Part shown: positions 36,196 through 48,273 of the stretch, in pieces
Layout of the letters: the number at the start of each line of letters is the position of its first letter
Numbering within the stretch: position 1 is the stretch's first letter
Assembly: GCA_010279815.1 (NCBI GenBank)
Contig: QEOQ01000389.1
Location: 112,651 to 176,650 of the forward strand
Source of the DNA: Brachionus plicatilis
Taxonomy: Eukaryota; Rotifera; Eurotatoria; Ploima; Brachionidae
DNA length: 64,000 bases
Direction: 5' to 3'
Program-made: the position numbers and the translations under genes
Notes under the pieces: generated by a model
Told to the model about the DNA's origin: nothing
Databases searched by the model: none
What the model saw: only the letters and a program-made list of their open reading frames with translations

Positions 36196-37341
36196 ATGCA
36201 ATCAAATCAAACATATTCAGAAAACCAAAATGATGAAATTATATCAAATAGTTCCAAGCTTGTGTTTGTTTCACTATTGATTGTTATATATGTGTTGAGT
36301 ATCATATTTAATTCACTATCAATTTCTAGCGTGTGGCATTCAAAACCATTCAGCACAATTAATCTTTTAATTTTCAATTTATCAATATCAGACATCGTTT
36401 ATTCTATTGGTATTCCTTTTTTTATAGTACAAATTTTAACGAAGCAGCTTCCTTTTGGATCCTATGGCTGCAGAATTTTCCTTTGTACTGAATTTTGTGG
36501 TATTACAGTCAGTCAATTGACTATTACTGGCCTAAGCGTTGAACGATTTTTCGATGTGGCTGACCCCAAAAAGCGCTGTGACAACTTTAGCAATAAATTT
36601 AAAATTCTGATCATAATATTGTATGTGGTTTTTTCATGGTTGATTGCGTTGATTTTCACTATTCCATTCGTAATGAGTGTTTATTCGCAACAAGATGGTA
36701 CAATGGTTACATGTCAAAGTTTATGGTCTGAGACTAGTATTAACATATATTTTTTTATGAAATTTTTATTTGTGTTTTTAATACCATATTTAATAATAAT
36801 AATTAGCTCAATAAAAATTTTGCTTTTTCTTAACAAATGGAAAAAGCGAATCAGCAAGGCCAACGAAGGATCAAGAAAATCCATTGCTTCGTTAATAATA
36901 AAAAGCAATTCAACTTTTTTACACACTATTTCGTGGTCAAGATTGGCAAGTAATTCGGTAGATACTCGACTAACCGATGTATCTAGCATTGATAATGAAA
37001 AAAAACTACCAAAGAATTCATTGAGGGATCCAGGACATAAAAATAGCTATATTAATGGAGCCTATTTGACCTCAGTGCGCAAAAAAGCTGTGCGCTTGGT
37101 TTTAGCAATTATTTTTGTATTTCTGATTCAATGGTTTCCGTTTTGGATATTCCAGTTTGCTATTTCATTTTCCTCATTAAATATAAAAAATGTGCACTTA
37201 ATAAATTTAAATGTGTCAACTTTGTCTTATTCCAATACGGTTCTCAATCCACTGATTTATATGCTTTTAACCTATAAATTTAAAAGTTACTTTAAAAACA
37301 AATGTTTAAACGCTCAATCAAATGATGAAATTAATTTGTAA
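36196..37341 (+). CDS. Single-exon peptide-type class A GPCR (somatostatin/allatostatin-C-like)
   Basis: Intronless, 381 aa, starting at an in-frame ATG. Seven hydrophobic segments are visible. Conserved positions: Asn1.50 in FNSLSISS, Asp2.50 in NLSISDIVYS, the Cys3.25 (YGCRIF) to ECL2 Cys (VTCQSLW) pair, CWxP-type TM6 as FLIQWFPFWIFQ, and NPLIY in TM7. The DRY motif is changed to ERF (SVERFFDVADP). The TM6 pattern KKAVRLVLAIIFVFLIQWFP and the small-residue TM2 resemble somatostatin, opioid and allatostatin-C receptors, so a neuropeptide ligand is likely; the exact ligand cannot be read from sequence. Two N-terminal sequons (NQT, NSS) fit an extracellular N-terminus. The third loop is long and Ser/Lys-rich. 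Acts at the plasma membrane. Confidence 0.85.
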   Translation: MQSNQTYSENQNDEIISNSSKLVFVSLLIVIYVLSIIFNSLSISSVWHSKPFSTINLLIFNLSISDIVYSIGIPFFIVQILTKQLPFGSYGCRIFLCTEFCGITVSQLTITGLSVERFFDVADPKKRCDNFSNKFKILIIILYVVFSWLIALIFTIPFVMSVYSQQDGTMVTCQSLWSETSINIYFFMKFLFVFLIPYLIIIISSIKILLFLNKWKKRISKANEGSRKSIASLIIKSNSTFLHTISWSRLASNSVDTRLTDVSSIDNEKKLPKNSLRDPGHKNSYINGAYLTSVRKKAVRLVLAIIFVFLIQWFPFWIFQFAISFSSLNIKNVHLINLNVSTLSYSNTVLNPLIYMLLTYKFKSYFKNKCLNAQSNDEINL

Positions 37342-38199
37342 AAGCAAAAGATTTTAAGAAATTAAAGTTGTAATTTATTTTTAAATTAGCTTTTATACTT
37401 TCGAATATTTCATTAAATTTTTTTGAAAACTTTAAATAAAATTTTTTATTTAAAAAATGAATTTCATTAAAAAAAATTATCGAAATACAAAAGGGTTATT
37501 GTTATTTCTTTTACACTTTTGATATTAATTTATTTAAATTGAAAAATTTACATTTATAATTTGAAATTATATAAAACCAATTGACAGTCATTGAATCATT
37601 CTAAAGAAGAAAAAAATGATTAAAAAATAAAATTTTTTAATCTTTATTTAATCCAGCTTTTGTCTCTAACAAATATTCTAAGTGCAGTATTTAAAAAAGG
37701 GTATTTTATGAATTTTCCCCCTCTAAATTTTCCCCTATTTTTATTTTCTCCTTTACTGAAATTCTCCTTTTTAAAAATTTAATTCTATGAACAATATTAT
37801 TTTTTTGAATCTTCTTTTGAAAAAAATTTACTGGTCACAATATTTAATTTGATTTTTGGAAATATATTATATATTTTGAAAATATATTATTTGATTATAT
37901 TCTTAAATTTTTAAAATGTCAAGTTAAATTTGTGAACAAAAAATTTCAAATTTCAAATTTGAATTTTAAAATAAATATAAATTATAAAAAATGAAATTAT
38001 CGAATTAACTTAAATTTTTACGAGTTTTTAAAATTTTTACGAGTAAATATTAATTAATTAAATTAGCACAAAGGTGTTTATCAGGAAGCTTAATTATTGA
38101 AGATAAATATGTCGCTTTTTTAGACTTTTTTTAGCGTAATCGTATAACTATAAAATGTTTTTTAATTAGATCATCTATTTATGTCTTTTCAACTTTCAT

Positions 38200-38386
38200 T
38201 TTTTTAGCTTATTTACTTTATTTCGATTCTTTTTTTTTATCTCATTTTATTAACTTTAATTTTATTTTTATTTTATTTTATTTTTATTTTATTTTTTTTT
38301 TTATTTTATTTTTTTTTTTAACTTATTCTGAAGGAGCTCTAGCTCGGTACAGAAAACAAATAAATAAATAAATAAATAAATAATCA
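38200..38386 (+). mobile_element. LINE 3' end (AGCTC-hairpin family), copy C, best preserved
   Basis: A TTTTA-repeat tract (about 38255-38320), then the hairpin CTGAAGGAGCTCTAGCTCGG, then ACAGAAAAC and a perfect (AAAT)n tail of seven units to 38385. The T-tract and the A-tail are complementary and could extend the hairpin stem. Confidence 0.7.
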
Positions 38387-39081
38387 TCTTATTATTTTTC
38401 GCTTTTTTTCAATTTAATTACTCAAAAATGTTTAAAAATGATAAATTATTTGATTAATTATAAAAGGAGAATTTTTTCATAAGGGAAATCAATCAAGAGG
38501 GAAAATTAAGAAGGGGGAAAATCTTAAATGGGGAAATTTTAAAAGGGGAAAATTTAAAGGGTGAATACCCATGTAGAATCTTAAAAAAGTAATAGGACTT
38601 CATTTATTTTTTATTTATATAAATATTTTGAGGTCTTAGTCCTTTTTAGCCTAGCGATTGAATATAATGAGATAAAAAACTATATGATTATGTCGAGCAA
38701 AAGATAAGACTTTACTCGACATTGTATTTTGTTCAAAATGAATTATTAAAATTCAATTTTTAGTTAGAATGTGCCATTGAAGTTTAGAAAAATCGATTTG
38801 TTAACCTTAAAATTTTGCTTTTACTTTTTAGAACTCGAATTTTAGTTAATAAATAATCAAATTAATAATAAATCAATTTTTCTAATACCGTTAACTCGTG
38901 TTGAGGACTCTAAGAGTAAAGCCCAAATCCAACCTTTGTTCTCTTTGGGTTAATTGCATAGTTTCTATGTTATAACAATTGAAATTGATTTAGCTAGAAA
39001 ATACGCTGAATATGGGATATTTTCCAAAAATACAGCTCAAATTTAACTTTTACACTAACAATTTCAAGGTTAATCAACAGG

Positions 39082-39505
39082 CTAGTGCCCTTGTCGTAAA
39101 AGACCGATTAACGCAAAGCTATTCATCAGTCTTGAATAAAAGAATCCAAATATTTTTTCACCATTTACTGTTTTTGATGCTGGTTCTATCAGATTCTCAC
39201 TATTCCTTAAATTATATTTCAGATTTCTTGAGTCATTTTTCTTCAATTTCAATCTTAAATTTTCAGGTGAATTATTAAAATAAAGAATTTTTATAGGCAA
39301 AAGACAACATTCTTTCCAGTATTCTATGCTGAAATGAATAAAAACCATACTTTTCTAGAAAATTATTAATTTCATTAAAGTTATTAGCTTCAAATTTAAA
39401 CTTAAATAATTTAAATATCGAAAAATAATAACTTTTAGCTAGTTTAATAATTAGTCTTAGCTTGTGGTGCAGGATAATCGAACGAGGGAATACGGTACAT
39501 TTCAA
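39082..39505 (-). pseudogene. Non-LTR retrotransposon ORF2 C-terminal fragment, frameshifted
   Basis: Two overlapping minus frames join at about 39300. The upstream part has NNFLEKYGFYSFQHRILERM followed by LSFAYKNS; the downstream part has SPENLRLKL, LRNSENLIEPASKTVNGEKI and FGFFYSRLMNSFAL. This is the C-terminal layout of CR1/Jockey-like ORF2 proteins (qhRi..R...F, P..L, yGe.tF.yff.r.iN). The plus-strand frame at 39012-39278 is a shadow of it. Confidence 0.6.
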
Positions 39506-39947
39506 ATAAAATCAATTTATTTAAACTTATCAAAAATGTTTGTCGGCATTAAACGTAAATAAATTCGATTTGGTTAAATAAAAAATCATTTTTATTATGT
39601 TTAGTACAAAGTCCCTAGATGATTTGTGTGATCCTCTTGTTTAATTTAGATTTTTTGAAATAAAATAACGTAACAAAAATATTCTTTTTAGTAACATAAT
39701 CTTATTAATTATTTATTTTTAATTTTATTATATTAAGTTCAATTATTTGACCCTTTATAAACAAACATATCATCATCATCTGAGCTTGAATTTGAAAACT
39801 AATTAATATTTTTAACATAAAAATCAATCAAAGTTTCTAAATCTTTACTTTTTTTCTTCAATTTGTTAAAATCAATGAATTTAATTGAATAATTAAAATA
39901 AGTTTCCAAAATATTATTAGGTAAATAATTATATTTTTTTTATTTTC

Positions 39948-39985
39948 ATTCTGAGGGAGCATTAGCTCGGTTACTTTCATCTGCA
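39948..39985 (+). repeat. AGCTC-hairpin LINE tail, copy D (short)
   Basis: CTGAGGGAGCATTAGCTCGG preceded by a T-rich tract; only the hairpin and adjacent bases remain. Confidence 0.5.
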
Positions 39986-40124
39986 TGTTTTAAATTTGAT
40001 TATAAAAATGTTAAGATTGTAATAAAAAACTTAAAAATTTAAGATTTTGTATAAATAAATAAATTTGACGTCTATAGAAATAGCCATTTAAACATAAGTC
40101 ATGTTCATTATTATTTGGATTTCT

Positions 40125-40345
40125 TATTTATTTATTTGTTATCTGTGACAAGCTCTTTAAGATTAATAAAATAAATAAAGTTAAAAATAAGGTAGAATAA
40201 AAAACAAACTTAAATGAAATAATACAAAAATAAGTGAAATAGAATTTCTATCAAAAATTCTCTTATGATTTATTTATTGGTTTATTGTACCAAGCTTAAG
40301 TTCCTTCAGAATAAATAAAAATAAAGTTAAACAAAAAAAATCCAT
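40125..40345 (-). repeat. Two AGCTC-hairpin LINE tails, copies E and F
   Basis: Copy E: TATTTATTTGTTATCTGTGA then CAAGCTCTTTAAG (about 40127-40172), degenerate. Copy F: TTTATTGGTTTATTGTACC then AAGCTTAAGTTCCTTCAG (40270-40309). Each has an A-rich AAATAAAGTTA body to the right, so both are minus-oriented. Confidence 0.5.
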
Positions 40346-40649
40346 TTGAATAAGAAAATAATTAATTACTTTTTATTATATGTGATAAATTTCTTTTTTT
40401 CAAATTTTACCATTTAGATAAAAAATACAATGAAAAAAAACAGAACAAACAACAACTAAAATAACAATTTTTTTTGAATAAGTAATTAAGTTTTGAAAAA
40501 ATTCTGTATATTTTGTAAAAAAGCTAAATTTTGTTTTAATAATTTATTTTATAACTACTTTGTACATATATTTTTCATCTTTTTTGTAACTAGAAACAAG
40601 AATTAGTTAACAAATGTCATTTAAACTTTTTATTTTAATTTTTTTTAAA

Positions 40650-40696
40650 CATCGCCAAGACAGGCGTAATTTTATGAAATAAATAAATAAATAAAG
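40650..40696 (+). repeat. LINE-like tail with CATCGCC/GGCG hairpin
   Basis: CATCGCCAAGACAGGCG then TAATTTTATG and AAATAAATAAATAAATAA. Clearest tail of the second hairpin family. Confidence 0.6.
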
Positions 40697-41189
40697 AAAA
40701 AAAAACAATTCTTGCTTTATTTATATTTTTAAAAAGCCTGGAAAAATTATCTTGACAAATTTATTTGAAGCCAAAAAATTGTGATTAAAAGTTTTTAATT
40801 TGTGAAAAGCAGTTTTTGTTAGTCGAGTTTTTTTTGCAGTTTAAATATTTTCATTGAGTAGATCAGTTATTTGTTTTGTGAGTGACATTTTTTTATGTGG
40901 GAACTAGGAAGGCAACTTAATTTTTAAAATAATTTCAAAATAAAATGTTATTGCTATTGATATGATTCTACAGCAAAAAATTAATTGTATATCTTTTAAA
41001 TTTAAAAAAAAAACATTATCTTAAAAATTTCTTTAAGTTAATTTTGGTCTCACCAATTTTCTGTATTCGAGCACTTTCAAAATTGAATTAACTTTTTTGC
41101 ATCATATTGATGTCTTCAATCCAGCAAAAAAAAAATTCGATAATTTTCAAAAAGCAAATTAGAATTTCATCAAAACCTAGCATCCAGCA

Positions 41190-42065
41190 ATGAAGTTCGG
41201 CGTAAAATTAATAGATATTGATAACATTGAACAATTTACTGAAATTGTTGCCACTGTTAGCAGATTGTGCTCAAAGGGATCATGTGGTAAAACGTGCATT
41301 ATAAAACTTAATAAAGACAGCATTTGTTTCGTGTTGCCCGAATTTGCATCAAATCAACTGTTGCCTGATAATCCTGGTCGAGTTTCATTCTGGATGAAAA
41401 TAGACGCTCTATTATTGTTTGATTTTTACATATTCGAGGGAAAATCAGCCGAAAAAAGTACAATAATGATCGAAATTTTGCCAGAAAATCTATATCATGT
41501 ACTAAAATCTAGTCCTAATGTGAAAAATATCAAGTTAAAGCTGGCAAATAAGCAATCGATTTGTTTGAGCATTGAAATAGAATATTGTGGTATCTCTATG
41601 AAATCCAAATCGAGAACTGTAAGCCATGATATTCCAGTAAAAATCATATCATCATCTTTTTTGGCCATCAAAGATTTTCAAGAGCCAAATTTAACCAATT
41701 CTTCGTTAAGCATTCAATTGCCATGCTTGAAAACTCTCAAGCACATGATAGAAAGGATGAAAGCTATGGGCGATTTCATAAATATAGAAGCAACAAAAAG
41801 AGGTGATTTGACTCTCAAAATTCAAACTGACTGTGTTTCTGTGAGTTGTTTTTTTAAAAATTTGCCTGTTCAAGTTCAAAATAATGAATGCAACTCATAT
41901 TCATTGAGATTAAGCATAAAAAGAATGAGCGAATTCATAAATGGTCTCCACATTAAGCCTGATAAAATAATTTGTAATTTTGTAAAAAATAAATATGCCC
42001 ATTTTTTAGTTATACATAATGAAAATATGGTTCTCCATTATCTAATTTCATCAATACTTGATTAA
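41190..42065 (+). CDS. HUS1: HUS1 checkpoint clamp subunit
   Basis: Single exon, 291 aa (human HUS1 is 280 aa). Starts MKFGVKLIDIDNIEQFTEI, aligned with the family N-terminus MKFRAKIVD. Further family matches include SPNVKNIKLKLANKQSICLS, SRTVSHDIPVKIIS, QLPCLKTLKHMIERMKAMGD, INIEATKRGDLTLKIQTDCV and VHFDL-like AHFLVIHNENMVLHY. HUS1 is one of three PCNA-like subunits (RAD9-HUS1-RAD1) of the ring loaded at DNA damage to activate ATR signalling in the nucleus. The ATG is preceded by CATCCAGCA, with no in-frame upstream ATG. An AATAAA lies 30 bases after the stop. Length and domain coverage look complete; nothing unusual apart from the missing introns. Confidence 0.95.
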   Translation: MKFGVKLIDIDNIEQFTEIVATVSRLCSKGSCGKTCIIKLNKDSICFVLPEFASNQLLPDNPGRVSFWMKIDALLLFDFYIFEGKSAEKSTIMIEILPENLYHVLKSSPNVKNIKLKLANKQSICLSIEIEYCGISMKSKSRTVSHDIPVKIISSSFLAIKDFQEPNLTNSSLSIQLPCLKTLKHMIERMKAMGDFINIEATKRGDLTLKIQTDCVSVSCFFKNLPVQVQNNECNSYSLRLSIKRMSEFINGLHIKPDKIICNFVKNKYAHFLVIHNENMVLHYLISSILD

Positions 42066-42094
42066 AGTATTATTGTTAATATTCCAGATTTTTG

Positions 42095-42100
42095 AATAAA
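42095..42100 (+). promoter_or_regulatory. Candidate poly(A) signal of HUS1
   Basis: AATAAA 30 bases downstream of the stop codon. Confidence 0.5.
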
Positions 42101-42379
42101 ATTCAAAGAAAAATTTATTTTATTTTTATTGCTAAAAGGATTGCGCCCCTCCGCACCTCCCCAGCTTTTTAAGTACACTTTCGACAAATCTTATTTAATA
42201 TTTGATTTGTTTAACTTGTCTATTTTCAACTCTTCAAAAATTAGGAGAAGCGTTTTATATATTTAAAAAAAAACTCTTATTTTTAATGAATGGTTTGCAC
42301 TTTGCTCTTCATTTTTGGTCGAAATTTGATAGAACTTGAAATATTAATTGATTTTAAGATATAAAGTTTACATAAAATT

Positions 42380-42620
42380 ATTAATTAAAATCTAAAGCTT
42401 CTTCGGAATAAAAATATAAAATCAAAATAAAGTTTAATAAAATAAAATAGGTTAAAATATATAGAAGAAAATTAAAAAACAAATATATTTAAATTCAGAG
42501 TAACAGGTTAAACATGTTTAAATATTTAACGTTTAAGGAAAAAAGAAGATCTAGTCGAAAGCTCGATATATCTTGATTGGAAGTAGGCATTTTAATTGTT
42601 CACCAGTCTGAAAATCAATG
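42380..42620 (-). repeat. LINE 3' end (AGCTC-hairpin family), copy G, degraded
   Basis: A degenerate hairpin (AAAGCTTCTTCGG) is followed by AAAATAAAGTTTAATAAAAT. The body aligns with copy A: a CATGTTTAAATATTTAACG block, then CGATATATCTTGATTGGAA and CACCAGTCTGA. Confidence 0.5.
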
Positions 42621-43081
42621 GAAGAAAAAAAAATTAATTAGGTCGAGGTTAAGGCTTAATGTTATAGAAAGATAAAGAACCTTTCTTTTTTTTGTTTGAA
42701 TTTAGATCCCTTTTATTTGAGATCAAAGCTGAAATTAATCATAAATTATTTTTTGTTGTTCCAAATTTATTTATTTTTATTCCAAGAAAGTCTGCTCAAG
42801 ATTGGATTTCCCCCTTTTTTAACAAATTCTAGCCAATTTAGATTTTAAAATTAAAAAATTTTTTTCAAACAGATGCTAACTGCTTAAATTTTTTTAATTT
42901 TAGAATATTTTTTCAACTTTCTGGTTAGCTATTTTTTTATTAAGTTTACCACACTAATGACTTTTTTAAGAGATGTGATTCCAAGGTTGTTCGGAATTGT
43001 AACATTAATTTTATTATTTTTTTGTTCTTTTTCCTATTATTGGTTTTCTATTAAGGTTTTTCTTATTTCTTTTTTTTTTTC

Positions 43082-43623
43082 AACTTAGCAGTAGTAGAAG
43101 TAGTAGTAGTAGTAAAAGACCGCGAAGCGAGGATGCCTCTCAAAGCGGTCGTCTCAATTGGTGTTTGTCGTATTTGATTTTAAAAAAGTCCACCGTATCA
43201 GTTGAGACTATGTAATCTAAGAATGGCGATCTGTTCCATGCAATAGCTGTCCGATTTATGAAGAAGTTGTGTCTTTTCTGAAAAGAACCCACGATCTCAC
43301 GCCGTAGTTGACTTCTCTTCGTATCTCTCGGAGTTGACCAATTTGGCTCGTTGCACCACGTTATGTCGTCTTTGCTCTTGTTGACTTTGAATAGTTGAAT
43401 TAAGTCACCACGTTGTCGTCTTATCTCCAGAGATGTAAGACCCATCTGCCCAAGTCTGATCTCGGCGTAAGAATGATGCCATTGTCGCGTTCTTCGTAGC
43501 TTTATGAAGCTTAATACGTGAGCCGTCCTTCTTTTTTAGCGTATATGATCTGATTTTAGTTATTTGGTCGTTGCTGCCGATATTCATAACCTTAATCTTG
43601 CTCTCGTCTGCTTTCATCACTTT
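43082..43623 (-). mobile_element. Non-LTR retrotransposon 3' fragment with hairpin and (TAC)n tail
   Basis: On minus, ADESKIKVMNIGSND (43620-43405 frame) matches the K-x-KVM-xIG motif of reverse transcriptases. After a frameshift near 43440 the frame 43445-43140 gives MGLTSLEIRRQRGDLIQLFK, RNFFINR-like and TAIAWNRSPF...SVDTVDFFK-type matches to the LINE ORF2 C-terminus (RR.RGDLI..FK, R...WN.LP.....s...FK). The stop codon overlaps a hairpin (stem GACCGC, 43145-43150 with 43118-43123), followed by a TAC repeat (43089-43116). Truncated and frameshifted, so inactive. Confidence 0.8.
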
Positions 43624-46600
43624 AGAGGAGACTATTCATCGCCGCCTCGAAAAGCTTGCTTGTGTTGATCAAGTGTTCAAAAGTTATAAAAAATATACTT
43701 TTTGATCTGATTTGTTTGATCCTAAATGGCATAAATTTTTTTATTTATTTAGATTGGATATGTAGCTTGTAATCTCCTGTATATCTAATGGCAAAGTGGC
43801 GTTTCTGATAGTAAATGAAAGTTTTTTTTATTATAAAGTAATTTTTTTGTAATTTCTTAAACTAATTGAAATCTTTGCAATATTCCTGTCACTTTTTTAG
43901 TGGACTTTTGAATAAATAATTTTAAATATTTTTTTTTTAAAGTTTTTTAAAATATTTTTTTTTAAATTGGCGATTTATGATAAAGATTTAATATATGTTT
44001 TTCGAAGATTAGTTTAGAAGATTTTTGATTTGTTTTTATCTTTAAATACCTTTGGACCCTTTGAAAACATCTTGATTTGAGATCCTAAACTTAGAGATGC
44101 CGAATTTATTCATAAGAAAAACAGATTTTAGTGAAAATTTAATTTTATTACAAAATATTTCCTTTTTACAGTTTATAGCATTATTTTGTGAAAAATTGTG
44201 TTATAAAATGTAAAAAAATTAAAATTTCAACTTGAAAAAATGTTGAAAAACTAAAAAAAAATTTTAATAAAAATCAAATTTTTGTTCGAAAAATTCGACT
44301 TTTTTGGCCGTCACCATTTTTGTCAATTTTTACTTGAAATAACGTAATATTACATAATTTTACATTATTTTACCTAAGCTTACATTTTATTAAATCCTAT
44401 TTTTGATTTAATTTTATGTAATCTTACATTTTTTTATGAAAAATTAAGTAAAATGATGTAATATTACCCGTTCTGTGGTTTAAAGTAAAACATTGTATAT
44501 ATAATTTATTATATTTTAATTATCTGAATTTTTTTTAATTATTTTATTTAACTTTTTTTGATTTTTTTTTTCAATTTCGATTTTTATTTTTAAACTTAAC
44601 TTGATTGCTATCAGAGTTAAAATATATTATAAAAAAGTTTCCAGAGATTTTTTGTTGTTTTGATTGTGAATGCTTTTCTAAAGATTAAAAATTAGCCATT
44701 TATTTTTGTTTCTTTTAGATAAGTCATGAATTGAAAATTTAATGATGATTTACAAAATAATTTAAAGCTTCTGTAATTTCAAAATTTTTAGTTTTAATAT
44801 TCAAATACCTTTAACAATCATGAGCCTTAAATGACCTGCTAGTTTTGGTAAAAGGTAAATACCAAAAATAATAAATGGTAATGTATTCATTTGATCATTT
44901 TGTTGAAATAGTTTCCATCTCATCCGCAATGAACAAAGAGATGACAAAAATATGTTTTTAAATTTTTGAATACAAAAAAACTAATCTTTACTTCTATTTA
45001 CTTTTGAAATAAAAAAATTAGGAAAAAGTGATATGAATTTAATAAATTTTAGTAAGGAAAATAAAATGAAATAAAATTGTCAAGCTTACTTAAGCAATTC
45101 CGTAATTGGAATGATCAATCGAACCTTAAATATCAAAAAAAAATCTTAGCTGTAAACAACTTTCGATATAGAGCTATAATATCGATGTCCTTGCTAATGA
45201 ATTTTTTTAAAGAAGAGTATAGTTTTTTTTAAAGAATTATGTTTTCCAAAATCAAACAAAATATTAAAAAACCTGAAAAATTTAATCTTGTCATCTTTAA
45301 AAACAAGAAGACTGTTTGGTTAGCTGGTTCTAATTTTTAATTCATAAAGGCTATGACACTTTTATTTGTTACATTCCAAAGAAAATTATAGTACTTTTAT
45401 AGGTTTTAAAAATGGTTTCAAATATCCTATTTCATGTTTTCCACTATAATAATTTTTTAAATTTGATTTTGAAACTTAATTTGATTTTGTTTTTTTATAT
45501 TTAAAAAAAACAACCATCAACTTTTATCACAAAAGCATCTCACAATTTAAGATAATTTAATCTTTTTTTTAAAGAAATGAAACATTTCATTTAGATTTTG
45601 AATCAACAATAGAAATAAGCGGCATTTAGTTTTTTTTCTAGTTATTTTTTCTGATAAAAAGAGTAATTTAAAAAAGGAAGAGCAAACCAAATATTTAAGT
45701 TGTAAAATAAAAAAGGTCTTTTGTTCTTATCTAAAGCCAAAACAGTCTGAAAAATTTCTCAAAAATACTTTCAAAGAGGATTATGATTTTTTCTTTCGCA
45801 AATCTTCATTTTTTTGATTTTAAACCCTTAAAATATATAAATTTTATCTAAAGCTTTAGTCTCTTAGCAAAAATGATGTATTCATATTCAAATTAGTACT
45901 CTTTTCTAAATCTAGGATTAATCATCTTTCTGAGATAAAAGTAAAATTAAATAAATAAATATCGATCAAATGTTATTTTTTTTTGTTTTAATATCACAAT
46001 TTCAATATATGTTCAGAGTATAATTGTTCATGGTTTAATTAATTCACTTTTTTTCAAATGGTATTCTTATGTTGTTATACTAAATAAATATAAATTATCA
46101 ATAATAAGCAGAAGCTCTAATTTTATGCTTCTATTCTTTAATAAAGAGTTTTACTGAAAATTTTTTTATTAACAAGCAATTTATTTTATTGTTGAAATTC
46201 TAGACAACAGTGAAAAGATCATAATGCTCTATCAAAAATTTTAGTTTTTGCTTGAATTTTTGGATGCTATCTTATGATTAGACTTTTTTATCTATTTAAC
46301 TTTTCTTTTAATTTTAAAAAAAGATATTTGTAGCCATTTGAGTTTTATTTATTTCAAGAGTAATCCAATTTCAAGTTAAACATATTTATTTAAGACCCTG
46401 AACTAATTTTTACCAAAAACACTGAATTGTTTGGTCGTTATCTATTTAATTTAAGTTTAGCTATTTTTTAATTTCTTAATTAAAAGTCTCTTATTTGATC
46501 GAATGAAGCATTTTAACAATGCAAATTTTTCCTAAATTAAATTTTCTTAATTTAAGAAATCTAATTAAATACTAAAATGCATAGTTTTTTTTCTTATTTT

Positions 46601-48069
46601 TAGAATCGTATTTTATTTTTAAGATATTACCAAATAAATATAGCAAAGAATTGACGCTTTTAACACAAGAATATTTATTTCAATCTAGTATAAATTCAAC
46701 TGTTTATATTTTTATCTTTTTTCATATTCATAATGAAAAATTTAATTTTGAGTTTTTTTCAATTAATTCAAGATAATTCCATAAATGATAATTTCATTTA
46801 TTTATAAAACAGCTTTAAGATCAACAGAACTTTAAAAATTTCAAACTTTAATAACAATTGGAGATACTCCACGCAAATTCTTCCAATTCTTCAATATGCA
46901 TCAAATGATTTTTATAAGTCATAAATCAATAATATCAATATAAACTAAAATGTTTTCAATTAAGAAATAATTTAACACAGAATGCGGTCTATTTAATGGA
47001 ATAATCATTTGAATTATCTATAAAACAGAATAGCTAAAATAATTTTTATTCAGGTACTTATTTTTTTATTTGTAAAACATATTTTTGTTTTTTTTTTAAT
47101 TAATTGTTATGAGATTTATAAACGAAACAAAATTAATTATTTTTACTAGATTTGCATTTTACCCCTTGGGATTTTCAAGATCGATAGATATAGCGAGAAG
47201 GGAAAACAAAATTTCACCCTAAGTAAAAAAAATAGTTCGAAATAGTTCTATACTTTGGAGGCAAAAAATTGTGTAATTAATAAAACTTAAATCAAGCAAA
47301 AAACAGAATTTTACGACTGCTGAAATCAAATTTTCTCTATTCTAGTTTAGTTCTAAATCGATTGTTTAAAAAGTAAGAATTGTTTACCAGTTTCAGAATT
47401 TATTTTCTGATGCTTTAATTTTGGAAAGTGAAAAATTTTCCTTATCCTTTAATAATTTAAGGGATTAATATTTCAACATGTAATCAAAAATTTTAGTATA
47501 AGATTTCGCAAAAAATAATCATTGTTAAACCTTTAATTTGTTAGTAATATTTTTTAAAAACAAAGTAGATTTAAATATTTTGAAATGAAAGTATTTTTCT
47601 AAAAAATTGTATTTTATTTGTTTATTTACCAAAAGTTCAGTTTTTTTATCAAATAGTAAAGTAAGAAAATCGTAGATGTCATTTTTTTTTTCTTAAGTGA
47701 AGAATAATGCAGAAAATTTTTTTTTTATTAAGCATGTATTTTGGGAATCTTCCTAACCCTTTCATAAATTTTAAAAATAATTTTTTTAATTAATCCAAAA
47801 AAGCCAATTTAACCCCTAAAAAAAGCTCAAATATAAAAGATAATTTCAAAACAAAATTTCTCGGTTACTTTTAATCTCAGGGAAAAAAAAATTTTTAGTT
47901 CTGGCTTAGTAACCAAATTCTGGTTAACATTTATTCGCTAAACACCAAACAAAGTCGTACCATTTTTTTGAAAGATATTTAATTTAATCAAACCTTGAGT
48001 TACAAAGTTCTTTATTTAATCCTTCATGGAAGCAAAGGTTGATTTTGAAGCAAATTTTATTGTTGAAGT

Positions 48070-48273
48070 TCAGTTATATTTATTTTTGTTTAATAGTAAA
48101 AAAGTTTGAAAAAAGAATGGCTTTTTGACTGTTTGATTTTTTTTTAAAGATATGTCATTTAAGGTTTTAAAATACTGAATTAAGAGGGAACTAATTTCAT
48201 GCCCTTGTTTAACTCCTGCTTCTATCGGATCATTTAGCTTTCCAATTCCAATTTTCTTAATAATTTTAATCAA
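48070..48273 (-). pseudogene. Reverse transcriptase relic
   Basis: Minus-strand frame with LNDPIEAGVKQGHEISSLLI, resembling the RT motif (GVxQGxxLSPLLF) that precedes the catalytic YxDD. The DD motif and the rest of ORF2 are not recognisable nearby. Short match, low certainty. Confidence 0.4.

Larger units (their letters stand above)
37342..41189. other. Intergenic region rich in LINE 3' ends
   Basis: Between the peptide GPCR and HUS1. An AATAAA at 37435-37440 may serve the GPCR. Contains five LINE tails and one RT C-terminal fragment listed separately. No other gene seen. Confidence 0.6.

Noticed and set aside
39012..39278. Plus-strand frame of 88 codons
   Set aside because: The opposite strand carries LINE ORF2 similarity; this frame shows none.
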